Positions 52,795 through 63,401 of a stretch of 64,000 nt of DNA are shown one piece after another. Source of the DNA: Daejeonella rubra (GTDB lineage: Bacteria; Bacteroidota; Bacteroidia; Sphingobacteriales; Sphingobacteriaceae); contig NZ_FNHH01000009.1 in assembly GCF_900103545.1 (NCBI RefSeq), positions 62,001 through 126,000 on the forward strand, read 5' to 3'. Positions within the stretch are counted from its first letter, which is position 1. Each line of letters begins with the position of its first letter. The notes beneath the pieces were generated by a model. It was not told where the DNA came from and did not search any database. It saw nothing but the letters and a program-made list of their open reading frames with translations. The position numbers were made by a program, and so were the translations under genes.

Positions 52795-55700
52795 TTATTG
52801 GAAATTGTAACGGAAACCGAATTGCATATAATAAGTAGATGCAAAAGTTTGAGAAGTTCCAAAAGTTGAACTTACCGGTTTATTATTGAATGTATTTAAC
52901 CAGAATGTAGGCTTAGTTGTTCCACCTGGTGTTAACGCAGAAACGTTCTGAGGAACAAGAACAGCTGCAGTTTGAACAAAATTAACATTACCCCATTTGC
53001 TGCTCAATAAGTTACCAAAGTTCATAACGTCCACAGTGAATTGGAAATTATTTTTGCTTTTACCAAAATCCTTGAAAATTTCCTGAGTTAATCTAACATC
53101 AACCTGGTTTCTCCATGGAAGTTTAGCTCCACTACGCTCAGCATACTTTCCTTTGTTCTTTTTAAGGTAATCATCCTGCTCAACATAAGCGAAGAAGAGA
53201 TCACTTTGCTGCTGTGCAGTATAGGCAACATTACTTGTTCCTGAAGAAGCCGGACGAGCTGCAAAAGTGATCTCAGAAGCATCCTTAGGAATGTAAATCA
53301 AATCATTTGTTTGTCCGTCACGGTTAAAGTCAGTAGAATAAGTATAAGAGAATCTTCCCTGATGTGAAGCCTCGAAAAACATAGACACAGATGTAGCAAG
53401 GTTTTTAATATATTCTTTACGGTAAGTAAGACCTGCAATTACACGGTGAGGTACATTAAAGTTTGAATAACTCATACCTGGATTATTTCCTGTATTTGAG
53501 GTTTGAGTATTAGACCATGTATTAAATAACTGGTCACCACCACCATCATAAATTAATTTTTGTTCACTTCTGGTATATGACAATTGAGCTGATAATCCTT
53601 TATTGAAAGATTTGTTCAACGTTGCAGTCAAAAACCATGAATGACCCTCATTTGAATTATCCAACACAATAGAATTTAATGAACCTGTTGCAGTTGCACT
53701 TGCCTGTCCAGTGTTTGTCAGTTTGTTTATAAACTTATCAACGTTTGCATTTGGATACATTGGACGGTTATCCGGATAACCTGAAACATTTAAAGCTTTT
53801 GGATCAACAAGATTGACATTGAATCCTTTTGCAATGTTCAGATCTTTATTGTAAATACCTTCTAATGTACCAACAATACCCCACGGCAACTTCGCGTCTA
53901 AAGCTAAGCTGCTTTTCCAGGTTTGAGGAAATTTAAAATCAGGATCAATTGCACTGATTGTACCAGGAATTGAAGTACCGGCTGCCGGAGGAGTAGCTGG
54001 AAGGTACTTTCTAATATCAGCACTGAATGGTCCTGGAGTATTAGCAGTACCATTAAAGTTTTGAGTAAACTGAATAAGACCAGCATCACCAGATTGAGCA
54101 ACGATCCAAACAAAAGGAACTTTTGTAGTAAAGATACCGGTACCACCTCTTATTTGTAGAGAACGATCACCTTTAACATCATAATTGAAACCTAACCTTG
54201 GAGAGAACATAATTCTTTCTTTAGGCAATACACCTGTATCAATTTTTCTTCCCTGAGAGAACGTTAGAGGTGCGATCAAAGGATGCGTTTTTACTTCAGG
54301 AACATCCGGATAAGTAGGTAGCTCAAAACGAATACCCGCAGTAATATTTAACTTCTCACCTACGCGGAAATTATCCTGAAGGTAAGCTGAATACTGCTGG
54401 AATTTAAATGTTGGGAATGCCTGCGCATAACCCGGAGATAAAGAATAAGTTATTGCATAATCATTTGGCTTAGAGCCATTTACAAAATCTTCCCAGGAGT
54501 TGAAACGGTAATAACCTGTTCCGAAGCGTTGAAAACCATTTTTTGTTGTACTAAAATCCATTTGAGCACCCAGAGTCAACTCATGGTTACCCAGATTCAT
54601 TGTGAAATTATCTGTGAAGCTATAAGTCTGAACGTCTCTTAAGTTTCCATAAGTAAAAGGCTCATAACCGAAGGTTGTAAATGCCGTTCCGTCTTTCATT
54701 ATATCTACCAGAGGAAACACATCACTTTCAGAACCTCTTGGGTCATTCTGATGAGTGAAACTACCTCTTAAAGTATTTGAAAATTTAGATCCAAAAGAAG
54801 AGTTTAACTCAGCTGCCAATGAATATTGATTAGCTTGCTGAGAATAATTTGAATTACTGAAGTGCAGGTGACCAGGGTTTAAACGTCCGCCATTATTTGG
54901 GAAATTAAAACCAGTTCCTCCTGTAGAGTTACTCAAAAAAGAAGGAGAACTACTCTCTACCTGATTATAACGAATATTAAAGCGGTGATCTTTATTAATA
55001 TTCCAGTCGACACGTGCAAGGAATTTGTAGTTATTACTTTTATTTGAATAACCCTGATAGACTCCCGGATTATAACCATAGGTATTTTTAAGGTAATTAC
55101 TAATCATATCTAATTCGCCTGCTAAAGGACGAGCTACATTAGGGTTAGAACCAAATGGAGCTGCAGAAGTTGCTGCTACCCTGTTCTGACCTGGTCTAAC
55201 CTCATCAGTACGGTCGATATTTGCAAAGAAGAAAAGTTTATTTTTGATGATAGGTCCACCTAAACTAAGAGCGAACTGAGTAACATCAAGAGGTTGTAAA
55301 GTGATTGTATTTCCGTCAACTTTACTTCCCTGGTTACCATCATTACGCATACCGAAATATGCATTTCCGAAAAAACTATTTCTTCCTGAACGGGTTACAG
55401 CATTAATTGCACTACCTACAAATCCAGACATTCTTACATCATAAGGAGCAACATTTACTGATACCTCCTCAATAGCGTCAATTGAGATAGGAGAACCACC
55501 TGCAGGCAGGTTGCTTCCGATACCAAATTGGTTGTTAAAATCTGAACCATCCACTGTAAAGTTATTCTGACGGTAATTACCACCACCTATCGAAGCACCG
55601 TTAGCCTGAGGGGTAAATTTAGTCAGGTCATTGACACTTCTGCTGATCGTAGGTACGTTTTGAATTTGTGCACGACCAATATTGGTTGTAGCACCTGTAC

Positions 55701-56091
55701 GGTTGGCATTAAGTACTGAGTTAGGATCCTGTGCAGTAATTACCACTTCCTGAAGTTCTCTTCCGGATGCATTTAACATTACATTTAACACATAAGGCTC
55801 GCCTAACTTTAACATCACTTCGCTGAATGATTCCGATTGGTATCCAACATAAGTTACCTGTATAAGATAAGGACCTCCAACACGCATGTTAGGGATATTA
55901 AATCTTCCGTCAACACCGGAAGAAGAACCATAAACGGTCCCTGTTGGCTGATGTGTAGCCTTAATTGTAGCACCGATCAGTGATTCCTTTGAATCACGAA
56001 TAGTACCCGATAAACTACTTGTTGTTACCTGTGCAGATATATTAAACACAGTACATAACACGACAAGTGTTAAGAGTAGAATTTTCTTCAT
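52795..56091 (-). CDS. Oar-like TonB-dependent receptor
   Basis: 1098 aa. Signal peptide (about 1-20), carboxypeptidase-regulatory-like domain ('LSGTIRDSKESLIGATIKATHQ', about 27-110), plug ('NNFTVDGSDFNNQFGI', 'ISIDAIEEVSVNVAPYDVRMSG'), and a long beta-barrel ending 'YYMQFGFRYNFQ'. This is the Oar subfamily, not SusC; no SusD gene is next to it. Probable role is uptake of large or peptide-like ligands, or vesicle and envelope functions. Confidence 0.92.
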   Translation of the reverse strand: MKKILLLTLVVLCTVFNISAQVTTSSLSGTIRDSKESLIGATIKATHQPTGTVYGSSSGVDGRFNIPNMRVGGPYLIQVTYVGYQSESFSEVMLKLGEPYVLNVMLNASGRELQEVVITAQDPNSVLNANRTGATTNIGRAQIQNVPTISRSVNDLTKFTPQANGASIGGGNYRQNNFTVDGSDFNNQFGIGSNLPAGGSPISIDAIEEVSVNVAPYDVRMSGFVGSAINAVTRSGRNSFFGNAYFGMRNDGNQGSKVDGNTITLQPLDVTQFALSLGGPIIKNKLFFFANIDRTDEVRPGQNRVAATSAAPFGSNPNVARPLAGELDMISNYLKNTYGYNPGVYQGYSNKSNNYKFLARVDWNINKDHRFNIRYNQVESSSPSFLSNSTGGTGFNFPNNGGRLNPGHLHFSNSNYSQQANQYSLAAELNSSFGSKFSNTLRGSFTHQNDPRGSESDVFPLVDIMKDGTAFTTFGYEPFTYGNLRDVQTYSFTDNFTMNLGNHELTLGAQMDFSTTKNGFQRFGTGYYRFNSWEDFVNGSKPNDYAITYSLSPGYAQAFPTFKFQQYSAYLQDNFRVGEKLNITAGIRFELPTYPDVPEVKTHPLIAPLTFSQGRKIDTGVLPKERIMFSPRLGFNYDVKGDRSLQIRGGTGIFTTKVPFVWIVAQSGDAGLIQFTQNFNGTANTPGPFSADIRKYLPATPPAAGTSIPGTISAIDPDFKFPQTWKSSLALDAKLPWGIVGTLEGIYNKDLNIAKGFNVNLVDPKALNVSGYPDNRPMYPNANVDKFINKLTNTGQASATATGSLNSIVLDNSNEGHSWFLTATLNKSFNKGLSAQLSYTRSEQKLIYDGGGDQLFNTWSNTQTSNTGNNPGMSYSNFNVPHRVIAGLTYRKEYIKNLATSVSMFFEASHQGRFSYTYSTDFNRDGQTNDLIYIPKDASEITFAARPASSGTSNVAYTAQQQSDLFFAYVEQDDYLKKNKGKYAERSGAKLPWRNQVDVRLTQEIFKDFGKSKNNFQFTVDVMNFGNLLSSKWGNVNFVQTAAVLVPQNVSALTPGGTTKPTFWLNTFNNKPVSSTFGTSQTFASTYYMQFGFRYNFQ

Positions 56092-56326
56092 AAATTGGTT
56101 TTTTAATAATTGGTTGTTTGAATCGCCGCAAATATACAGAGCATTTCTGAAAATTCGATAGTGTCTATATTAACTTAATGTTAAATATTACAGATACTTT
56201 TCGACATTCCAATGTTTTCAACAGGCTATCCTACAAATGAATAACTAAGTCTGGACAAATATTTTCAACCCGTTGAGTATTTTGTTAGATTTGCCTTAAT
56301 TCTCCATTGTACTACAAATATTATAT

Positions 56327-57715
56327 ATGAATTACGACATCATTATTATCGGAAGTGGACCAGGCGGATACGTTGCAGCCATCCGTGCAGCACAGTTAGG
56401 CTTAAAGGTTGCAATCGTTGAACGCGAATCCCTTGGTGGAATTTGTTTGAACTGGGGTTGCATTCCTACCAAGGCCTTGTTAAAAAGTGCCAATGTTTTT
56501 GAATATATAACTCATGCAGCAGATTATGGCATCAAAGTTCAGGGTTCAGAAGCCGATTTTGGAGCAATAATTAAAAGAAGCCGTGGCGTTGCCGAAGGAA
56601 TGAGTAAAGGTGTACAGTTCCTGATGAAGAAGAATAAGATCGATGTCATCATGGGTACAGGAAAAATAAAAAAAGGCGGTAAAGTTGATGTTTTGGGACC
56701 TGATGGATCTTCAAAAGAATATTCTGCCACACATACCATACTCGCTACAGGCGGTCGTTCAAGAGAATTGCCTAATTTAAAGCAGGATGGTAAAAAAATT
56801 ATCGGTTACCGTCAGGCAATGGTTTTACCTGAACAGCCTAAATCTATGGTAGTTGTAGGTTCTGGTGCTATTGGTGTTGAATTCGCTTATTTTTATAATG
56901 CTCTGGGAACTAAAGTAACCATCGTTGAATATCTCGACAATATTGTACCTGTGGAGGATGAAGATATTTCGAAACAACTATTAAGAAGTTTTAAGAAATC
57001 AGGAATAACCATCATGACCGGAACCAATGTGGAGTCAGTTGATACTTCCGGTACCGGTTGTAAAGTACAGGTTAAAACTGCTGCCGGAACTGAAGTAATT
57101 GAATGTGATATTGTTCTTTCTGCGATCGGAGTTAGTCCGAATCTTGAAAATATAGGTTTAGAGGAGGTTGGAATTCAGATTGAAAAAGGCCGTGTTCAGG
57201 TTGATGATTTTTACAAGACTAATATTGAAGGCGTTTATGCTATAGGTGATATTGTTAAAGGTCAGGCACTTGCACATGTAGCATCGGCAGAAGGTATTAT
57301 TTGTGTTGAAAAAATTGCTGGTCATCATCCCGAACCACTAAACTATAATAACATCCCGGGTTGTACTTACTGTTCTCCTGAGATCGCTTCAGTTGGATAT
57401 ACTGAAAAAGCTGCAAAAGAAGCCGGATATGAAGTAAAGATCGGAAAGTTTCCATTTTCAGCATCAGGTAAAGCAAGTGCAGCCGGAGCGAAAGATGGAT
57501 TTGTCAAGGTTATCTTTGATGCCAAATATGGAGAGTTTCTTGGCGCACACATGATCGGTACCAATGTTACAGAAATGATCGCTGAAGTTGTGGTAGCAAG
57601 AAAACTTGAAACCACAGGTATGGACATCGTAAAAACTGTACATCCGCACCCTACAATGAGTGAAGCAATCATGGAGGCAGCAGCGGATGCATATGGTGAA
57701 GTGATTCACTTGTAA
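56327..57715 (+). CDS. lpdA: Dihydrolipoyl dehydrogenase (E3)
   Basis: 462 aa. FAD site 'IIIIGSGPGGYVAAIRAAQ', redox pair 'GGICLNWGCIPTKALL' (C40, C45), NAD domain 'VVVGSGAIGVEFAYFY', 'GVYAIGDIV' and the catalytic 'VHPHPTMSEAIMEAA' His-Glu. Reoxidises dihydrolipoamide for 2-oxoacid dehydrogenase and glycine cleavage complexes. The other subunits are not near, as is usual for a shared E3. Confidence 0.96.
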   Translation: MNYDIIIIGSGPGGYVAAIRAAQLGLKVAIVERESLGGICLNWGCIPTKALLKSANVFEYITHAADYGIKVQGSEADFGAIIKRSRGVAEGMSKGVQFLMKKNKIDVIMGTGKIKKGGKVDVLGPDGSSKEYSATHTILATGGRSRELPNLKQDGKKIIGYRQAMVLPEQPKSMVVVGSGAIGVEFAYFYNALGTKVTIVEYLDNIVPVEDEDISKQLLRSFKKSGITIMTGTNVESVDTSGTGCKVQVKTAAGTEVIECDIVLSAIGVSPNLENIGLEEVGIQIEKGRVQVDDFYKTNIEGVYAIGDIVKGQALAHVASAEGIICVEKIAGHHPEPLNYNNIPGCTYCSPEIASVGYTEKAAKEAGYEVKIGKFPFSASGKASAAGAKDGFVKVIFDAKYGEFLGAHMIGTNVTEMIAEVVVARKLETTGMDIVKTVHPHPTMSEAIMEAAADAYGEVIHL

Positions 57716-57750
57716 AAATTAATTTAAAGAATTGACAAATAAGTTCTGAT

Positions 57751-58593
57751 ATGAAATTATACACGATCGATACTGGTTTTTTTAAGTTAGATGGTGGTGC
57801 TATGTTTGGCGTAGTTCCAAAATCCATCTGGCAAAAGACTAATCCGGCAGATGAATTTAATCTTTGTACCTGGGCGATGCGATGTTTGCTGGTACAGGAT
57901 GGCGATCGTCTGATACTCATCGATAACGGTATTGGTTATAAACAGGATGAGCGTTTTTTAAAACATTACCATTTACACGGCAATGATACTCTTGAAAAAT
58001 CACTTGAACATCATGGATTCTCTAAAGATGATATAACTGATGTTTTTTTAACCCATCTGCATTTTGACCATTGTGGAGGGTCTATTGAGAGACTGGAAGA
58101 CGGGACTTTAGTCCCGGCTTTTAAAAATGCAAACTACTGGAGTAATAAGGAGCACTGGCAATGGGCAGTTGAACCTAATGATAGGGAGAAAGCCTCATTT
58201 TTGAAGGAAAATATTTTGCCTATTCAGGAAAGCGGAAAACTTAAATTTATTGACACTGTTGATGGAGTTTCATTTACCGAAAACATTAAGATCCGCTTTG
58301 CTTATGGACACACGGATGCCATGATGTTGCCTCAGATCAGTTATAAAGGTAAAACCATCTTATATATGGCAGATATGCTCCCATCAGTGGGGCATATTCC
58401 AATGCCATACGTAATGTCTTATGATATGTTCCCGCTCAAAACATTGAATGAGAAAAAGAAATACCTCGAAGAAGCAGTTCAAAATAATTATATCCTGTTT
58501 CTTGAACATGATCCTGTGAACGAATGCTGCACACTTCAGGAAACAGAAAAAGGTATCCGTGTTAAGGATACCTTTAAGTTAAGCGAGATCTAA
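57751..58593 (+). CDS. Metallo-beta-lactamase-fold hydrolase
   Basis: 280 aa. 'FLTHLHFDHCGGSIE' (HxHxDH near 100), then 'AYGHTDAMMLPQ' and 'LEHDPVN' complete the zinc ligands. Closest in look to lactonase-type or quorum-quenching-like MBL proteins, but the substrate cannot be read from sequence. No signal peptide. Follows lpdA by 35 nt. Confidence 0.88.
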   Translation: MKLYTIDTGFFKLDGGAMFGVVPKSIWQKTNPADEFNLCTWAMRCLLVQDGDRLILIDNGIGYKQDERFLKHYHLHGNDTLEKSLEHHGFSKDDITDVFLTHLHFDHCGGSIERLEDGTLVPAFKNANYWSNKEHWQWAVEPNDREKASFLKENILPIQESGKLKFIDTVDGVSFTENIKIRFAYGHTDAMMLPQISYKGKTILYMADMLPSVGHIPMPYVMSYDMFPLKTLNEKKKYLEEAVQNNYILFLEHDPVNECCTLQETEKGIRVKDTFKLSEI

Positions 58594-58644
58594 ATTTTTA
58601 TTCAACTACTAATTATTGTTTATAATTTACTGATAAACAATAAT

Positions 58645-59628
58645 TTATGGTATAATAACCTCTGGCTTAGTTCCGGTAATCTGATCAATTTCTTCCATCA
58701 CTTCATTTGTCAGCAAAGGAACCACTTCCAATGCAGTCAGATTTTCCTTTAGCTGTACTGCCTTTGAAGCACCCAGGATGACAGTACTGACATGAGGATT
58801 TTTTAAACACCATGCAATTGCGAGTTTAGCTAATGAGGTATTTAGTCTCTCTGCAATTGCCTGCAATAATTTAACCTTATGTATGTTTGACTCAACAAGC
58901 AGTCTGTTTCTTAACCATTCGAGATTATCCATGCTGAAACGTGCATCTTTTGGATCGGCATTATTGTATTTTCCAGAAAGTAAACCGGATGCCATCGGAC
59001 TCCAGATGGTTGTTCCCATCCCAAAATCTCTGAACAATAATAAAAACTCCATTTCCATTTTATCACGCCAAAGCATGTTATACTGCGGCTGCTCCATTAC
59101 AGGAGGCACTAAATGGTTCTTTTCAGCAAAATAATGAGCCTGCATGATCTCTAATGCACTCCACTCTGAAGTACCCCAATAAAGGGCTTTACCTGATTGA
59201 ACCAATTGATGCATTGCCCAAACAGTTTCTTCAATAGGTGTTTCCTTATCCGGACGATGGCAATAGATCAGATCAACATAATCAAGCTGCAAGCGTTTCA
59301 ATGCATTGTGAGTTCCTTCAAAAAGATGTTTTTTGGATAGACCGATCATATTCGGCTTCTTTTCTTCTGCTCCGAAAAATATCTTACTGGAAACGATATA
59401 AGAACTACGATCCCAATTTTTCTTTTTCAGGATCTTTCCCATAACGACCTCTGACTTACCACCTGCATATCCTTCAGCATTGTCGAAAAAATTAACACCG
59501 CCTTCGTAAGCAATATCCATAAGCTCTTCAGCAACTTTATCTTCGATCTGCTGACCAAAAGTTAACCAACTTCCCAGCGAAAGTGCACTAACTTTTAGCC
59601 CTGATTTACCTAAACGTCTGTATTCCAT
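58645..59628 (-). CDS. Kv-beta/YghZ-type aldo/keto reductase
   Basis: 327 aa. 'MEYRRLGKSGLKVSALSLGSW', catalytic Asp/Tyr in 'FFDNAEGYAGGKSEVVMG', Lys in 'SSKIFF', His in 'IYCHRPD', and 'GTSEWSALEI'. The 'SGLKVSALSLGSWLTFG' start and length match voltage-gated K+ channel beta-subunit-like reductases. NADPH-dependent aldehyde or methylglyoxal reduction is likely. Single-gene unit. Confidence 0.92.
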   Translation of the reverse strand: MEYRRLGKSGLKVSALSLGSWLTFGQQIEDKVAEELMDIAYEGGVNFFDNAEGYAGGKSEVVMGKILKKKNWDRSSYIVSSKIFFGAEEKKPNMIGLSKKHLFEGTHNALKRLQLDYVDLIYCHRPDKETPIEETVWAMHQLVQSGKALYWGTSEWSALEIMQAHYFAEKNHLVPPVMEQPQYNMLWRDKMEMEFLLLFRDFGMGTTIWSPMASGLLSGKYNNADPKDARFSMDNLEWLRNRLLVESNIHKVKLLQAIAERLNTSLAKLAIAWCLKNPHVSTVILGASKAVQLKENLTALEVVPLLTNEVMEEIDQITGTKPEVIIP

Positions 59629-59794
59629 GATTTTATGTTTATTATATTATAGATTGTTTTCTTCTCTAAATTAGCAATTTACAAGTCAAAAAAACATTTA
59701 TCATTTCATCATTTTTAAATTATATAGGTCTGTATTATTTTATAAATTGTCCCCATAAATGTAATTGAGATTCGCAACTTGCGGAAATAAAGAA

Positions 59795-62700
59795 ATGCAG
59801 CTTACCCAACTGGAAATTAAAGGTTTTAAAAGCTTTGGTGATAAAATCACGATCAACTTTAACGAAGGTGTGACTGCTATTGTCGGACCTAATGGTTGCG
59901 GGAAGTCGAATGTTGTGGATGCAATACGCTGGGTACTCGGAGAACAGAGTACACGAATGCTGCGCTCTGAAAAGATGGAAAATATTATTTTCAACGGCAC
60001 AAAAACCCGCAAGCCTTCCAATCTTGCAGAGGTATCCCTAACCTTTGATAATACCAAAAATATACTTCCGACAGACTTCACCAAGGTTACCATTACCCGA
60101 AAGCTCTATCGCTCAGGTGAGAGTGAATACAGGCTAAATGATGTTCATTGTCGTTTGAAGGATATTACAGACCTTTTCCTGGATACCGGGATCGGGTCAG
60201 ACTCCTACTCTATTATTGAGCTTAAAATGATCGATGAGATCATTGCCAACAAAGACAATTCACGACGTGCATTATTTGAAGAGGCTTCCGGGATATCCAA
60301 ATACAAACTTCGGAAGAAACAAACCTTCAACAAGCTAAAAGATACAGAAGCAGATCTGAGCCGGGTTGAGGATCTGCTATTTGAAATAGATAAAAACCTT
60401 AAAACACTTGAAAATCAGGCCAAAAAGGCTGAGCGCTACTTTAAATTAAAAGAGCAGTATAAAAGTCTAAGCATCATGCTTGCTTCCTTTCGAATAATTA
60501 GTTTCAGGGAATCACTTGCAAGGCTTGAAGACAAGGAGCAACAACATTCCCTTAGTAATACCGGGATCAGTACTTCAATTAGTAATCTGGAAGCTTTAAT
60601 ACAGCAGCTAAAACTGGATAATTTGAACCTGGAGAAGAACCTGTCCATTCAACAAAAAGCAAGTAATGAATTTATATCTAAGATCAGGAATTATGAGAGT
60701 GAAAAAAAGCTAAAAAACGAACAATTAAGATTTCTGGAGGATAAAAAAAGCAGGCTGAGTGATGAATTAGAAAAAGACAGAAATCAATTAAATCATGTTT
60801 TTTACAATCAGAAACGCTTGAATGAAGAACATCTTCAGGAAAGTGAAATTCTTGAAAAACTTAGAAATACTGTATCATCGCAGCAACTGGAAATAACTGA
60901 ACTAAGAACCAGGCAGCAAAAGTCGAAGTCAGAACTGGATACATACAGCACAGAAAACAACGAGCTTCAGAACCAGGTGTATAAACTTGAAAAAGATATT
61001 GCGATCCTTCATATCCAAAAAGATGCTCTTTATCAGGAAGGTAGCCGTAACATGGAGGATGCCCGTTCAAAAGAGACTGAACTGAACGAGTTTAATAAAG
61101 TGATTGCTGAGATCGGTAGCAGACTGGAGAGCAAGCAAAAGGAATTTAATCACAATAAAGAGCTTGAAGATGAGCTTAACAGACAAATTCAGCGAAGTAC
61201 TGAACAGTTAAAAGAATTTAAAGAATCACTGAATCAGGAAAGCCGAAAACTAGACTCTAAGCAAAACGAATATAATCTGACCAAATCGATGGTTGACAAT
61301 CTGGAAGGATTTCCGGAATCAATTCGTTTTCTGAAAAAAAATACTGCCTGGGCGAAACAGGCTCCCCTATTTTCAGACATTTTGTTTTGTCGCGAAGAAT
61401 ACCGGATCGCGATTGAGAACTATCTTGAACCTGTAATGAACCATTATGTTGTTGAAACACAATCGGAGGCTATTCAGGCCATCCAATTGCTTAATGATTC
61501 ATCAAGAGGACGGGCAAACTTCTTCATACTGGATGCCCTTAATAAAATAGCTAAACGTACTACCGATAATTTAACTAGTCAAAACCTGATTCCTGCACTG
61601 GAAATAATTGATACGGATTCAAAATACCGTCCGCTGTGCGAAATACTTTTATACAATGTTTATCTCCTGGAATCAGGTGATGAACAGGAAATTAAGTCCT
61701 CATTGCCAGAAGAACAATACGTAATTCTTAGTAAATCAGGGATGTTCTCTAAGACCCGAATTGGAATGTCAGGAGGCTCTGTAGGATTATTTGAAGGTAA
61801 GCGAATCGGACGTGCTAAAAACCTTGAAAAGCTTAACAAAGAGATCCATACAACAGAAGCAGGAATCATAAAATTAAAAAATGAAATTTCATTTGAGGAT
61901 GAAAAACTTAAAAACCTACTTGATTCATCCCAAAAGGAACAGTTACAATTAGTGCAGGTAGAAATTAACAAGTTAGGTAATGAGTTTACTTCAGTAAAGA
62001 CAAAACAAGAACAATACCTGGCATTTATTGAAAACAGCCTGAACAGAAAACAAGACATAGAACTTAAGATTTCCAGTATCAGCAATGAATTATTGGCTTC
62101 TGAGCCCCTACTATTGGAATTAAAGAACAGTAAAGAAATTAAGCAGGCCCAACTCCTCAGTTTTCAGCAGGAGTATAATGACCTTGCTGAGTCGCTTAAC
62201 ATAAAATCGGGATTTTACAATCAGGAAAATATACGGTTTCATCAGCAGCAGAACAAAGTCTCAGGAATAGAAAAGGATCTCGAATACAGAGAAAGTCAGC
62301 AACGAACATTCGAAACCAGAATAGAATCCAATCAGGCAGAATTTGAGAAAACACAAATTAGTATCAAGGATGCTTTACAGCATGCAGATCATTCGGATGA
62401 AGATCTGATTGCAATGTATGCACAGAAAGAAGAGTTTGAAATTGCTGTAAGAGATTCCGAACAGGCATATTATACCTCACGTGGAAAGATCACTGAGATC
62501 GAAGAAAATATTAGTACTCTGCGTCGTAATAAAGAACAGTCAGACCTTATCAGCAACGAGTTAAAAGATCAGAAAACAGCTATCAAACTGGAGTTAAATG
62601 CCTTAAAAGAAAGATTATCCGTTGAATTTTCAATTGATATTTCCGATCTGCTGGATGAAGAGATAAATACCGAAAATGGGTCTGAAAACGAGCAGGATCT

Positions 62701-63346
62701 GCGTGAGAAAACGGAACGGCTCAAAAGGCAGCTTGATGAATTTGGTGCGATTAATCCTATGGCTATGGAAGCCTATCAGGAGATGAATGAGCGGTATACA
62801 TTCATTCAATCACAGAAAAAAGATCTTGCAGAAGCTAAGGCATCCTTATTACAGACAATTAAAGAAATAGATGATACCGCAAAAGAAAAGTTCATGGATG
62901 CATTTATAAATGTCAGAACACATTTTATAGAGGTTTTCCGTTCCCTTTTCAATCAGGAAGATAGTTGTGATCTGATATTAGCCGATCCCTCTAATCCATT
63001 AGAATCTGATATTGACATTATTGCAAGGCCAAAAGGTAAAAGACCACTTTCTATAAATCAGCTATCAGGAGGTGAAAAAACTCTGACAGCTACAGCTTTA
63101 CTGTTCTCTCTGTATTTACTAAAACCCGCTCCATTCTGTATATTTGATGAGGTTGACGCTCCTCTTGATGATACGAATATTGACAAGTTCAATAATATCA
63201 TTCGTGAGTTTTCAGACCGCTCACAATTTATAATTGTATCCCATAATAAGCGAACAATTGCCAGTACAGACATTATATATGGTGTTACAATGGCTGAACA
63301 AGGTGTATCCAGAGTAGTTGCAGTTGACATTCGCGAAGTTGCTTAA
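59795..63346 (+). CDS. smc: Chromosome segregation ATPase SMC
   Basis: 1183 aa from ATG 59795 (MQLTQLEIKGFKSFG); an in-frame TTG ten codons upstream is less likely. Walker A 'GPNGCGKSN' at 31-39, long coiled-coil arms (about 165-500 and 660-1010), hinge domain near 510-660 ('GFPESIRFL', 'FSDILF'), ABC signature 'LSGGEKTLTA' near 1090, Walker B 'FCIFDEVDAPLDD' near 1113. Condenses and segregates chromosomes with ScpAB, which are not in the window. Confidence 0.95.
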   Translation: MQLTQLEIKGFKSFGDKITINFNEGVTAIVGPNGCGKSNVVDAIRWVLGEQSTRMLRSEKMENIIFNGTKTRKPSNLAEVSLTFDNTKNILPTDFTKVTITRKLYRSGESEYRLNDVHCRLKDITDLFLDTGIGSDSYSIIELKMIDEIIANKDNSRRALFEEASGISKYKLRKKQTFNKLKDTEADLSRVEDLLFEIDKNLKTLENQAKKAERYFKLKEQYKSLSIMLASFRIISFRESLARLEDKEQQHSLSNTGISTSISNLEALIQQLKLDNLNLEKNLSIQQKASNEFISKIRNYESEKKLKNEQLRFLEDKKSRLSDELEKDRNQLNHVFYNQKRLNEEHLQESEILEKLRNTVSSQQLEITELRTRQQKSKSELDTYSTENNELQNQVYKLEKDIAILHIQKDALYQEGSRNMEDARSKETELNEFNKVIAEIGSRLESKQKEFNHNKELEDELNRQIQRSTEQLKEFKESLNQESRKLDSKQNEYNLTKSMVDNLEGFPESIRFLKKNTAWAKQAPLFSDILFCREEYRIAIENYLEPVMNHYVVETQSEAIQAIQLLNDSSRGRANFFILDALNKIAKRTTDNLTSQNLIPALEIIDTDSKYRPLCEILLYNVYLLESGDEQEIKSSLPEEQYVILSKSGMFSKTRIGMSGGSVGLFEGKRIGRAKNLEKLNKEIHTTEAGIIKLKNEISFEDEKLKNLLDSSQKEQLQLVQVEINKLGNEFTSVKTKQEQYLAFIENSLNRKQDIELKISSISNELLASEPLLLELKNSKEIKQAQLLSFQQEYNDLAESLNIKSGFYNQENIRFHQQQNKVSGIEKDLEYRESQQRTFETRIESNQAEFEKTQISIKDALQHADHSDEDLIAMYAQKEEFEIAVRDSEQAYYTSRGKITEIEENISTLRRNKEQSDLISNELKDQKTAIKLELNALKERLSVEFSIDISDLLDEEINTENGSENEQDLREKTERLKRQLDEFGAINPMAMEAYQEMNERYTFIQSQKKDLAEAKASLLQTIKEIDDTAKEKFMDAFINVRTHFIEVFRSLFNQEDSCDLILADPSNPLESDIDIIARPKGKRPLSINQLSGGEKTLTATALLFSLYLLKPAPFCIFDEVDAPLDDTNIDKFNNIIREFSDRSQFIIVSHNKRTIASTDIIYGVTMAEQGVSRVVAVDIREVA

Positions 63347-63401
63347 TATTTAAACCGATAATCCTAAAATTAATTACTGTCTATATCCTGATAAGATCGA
63401 T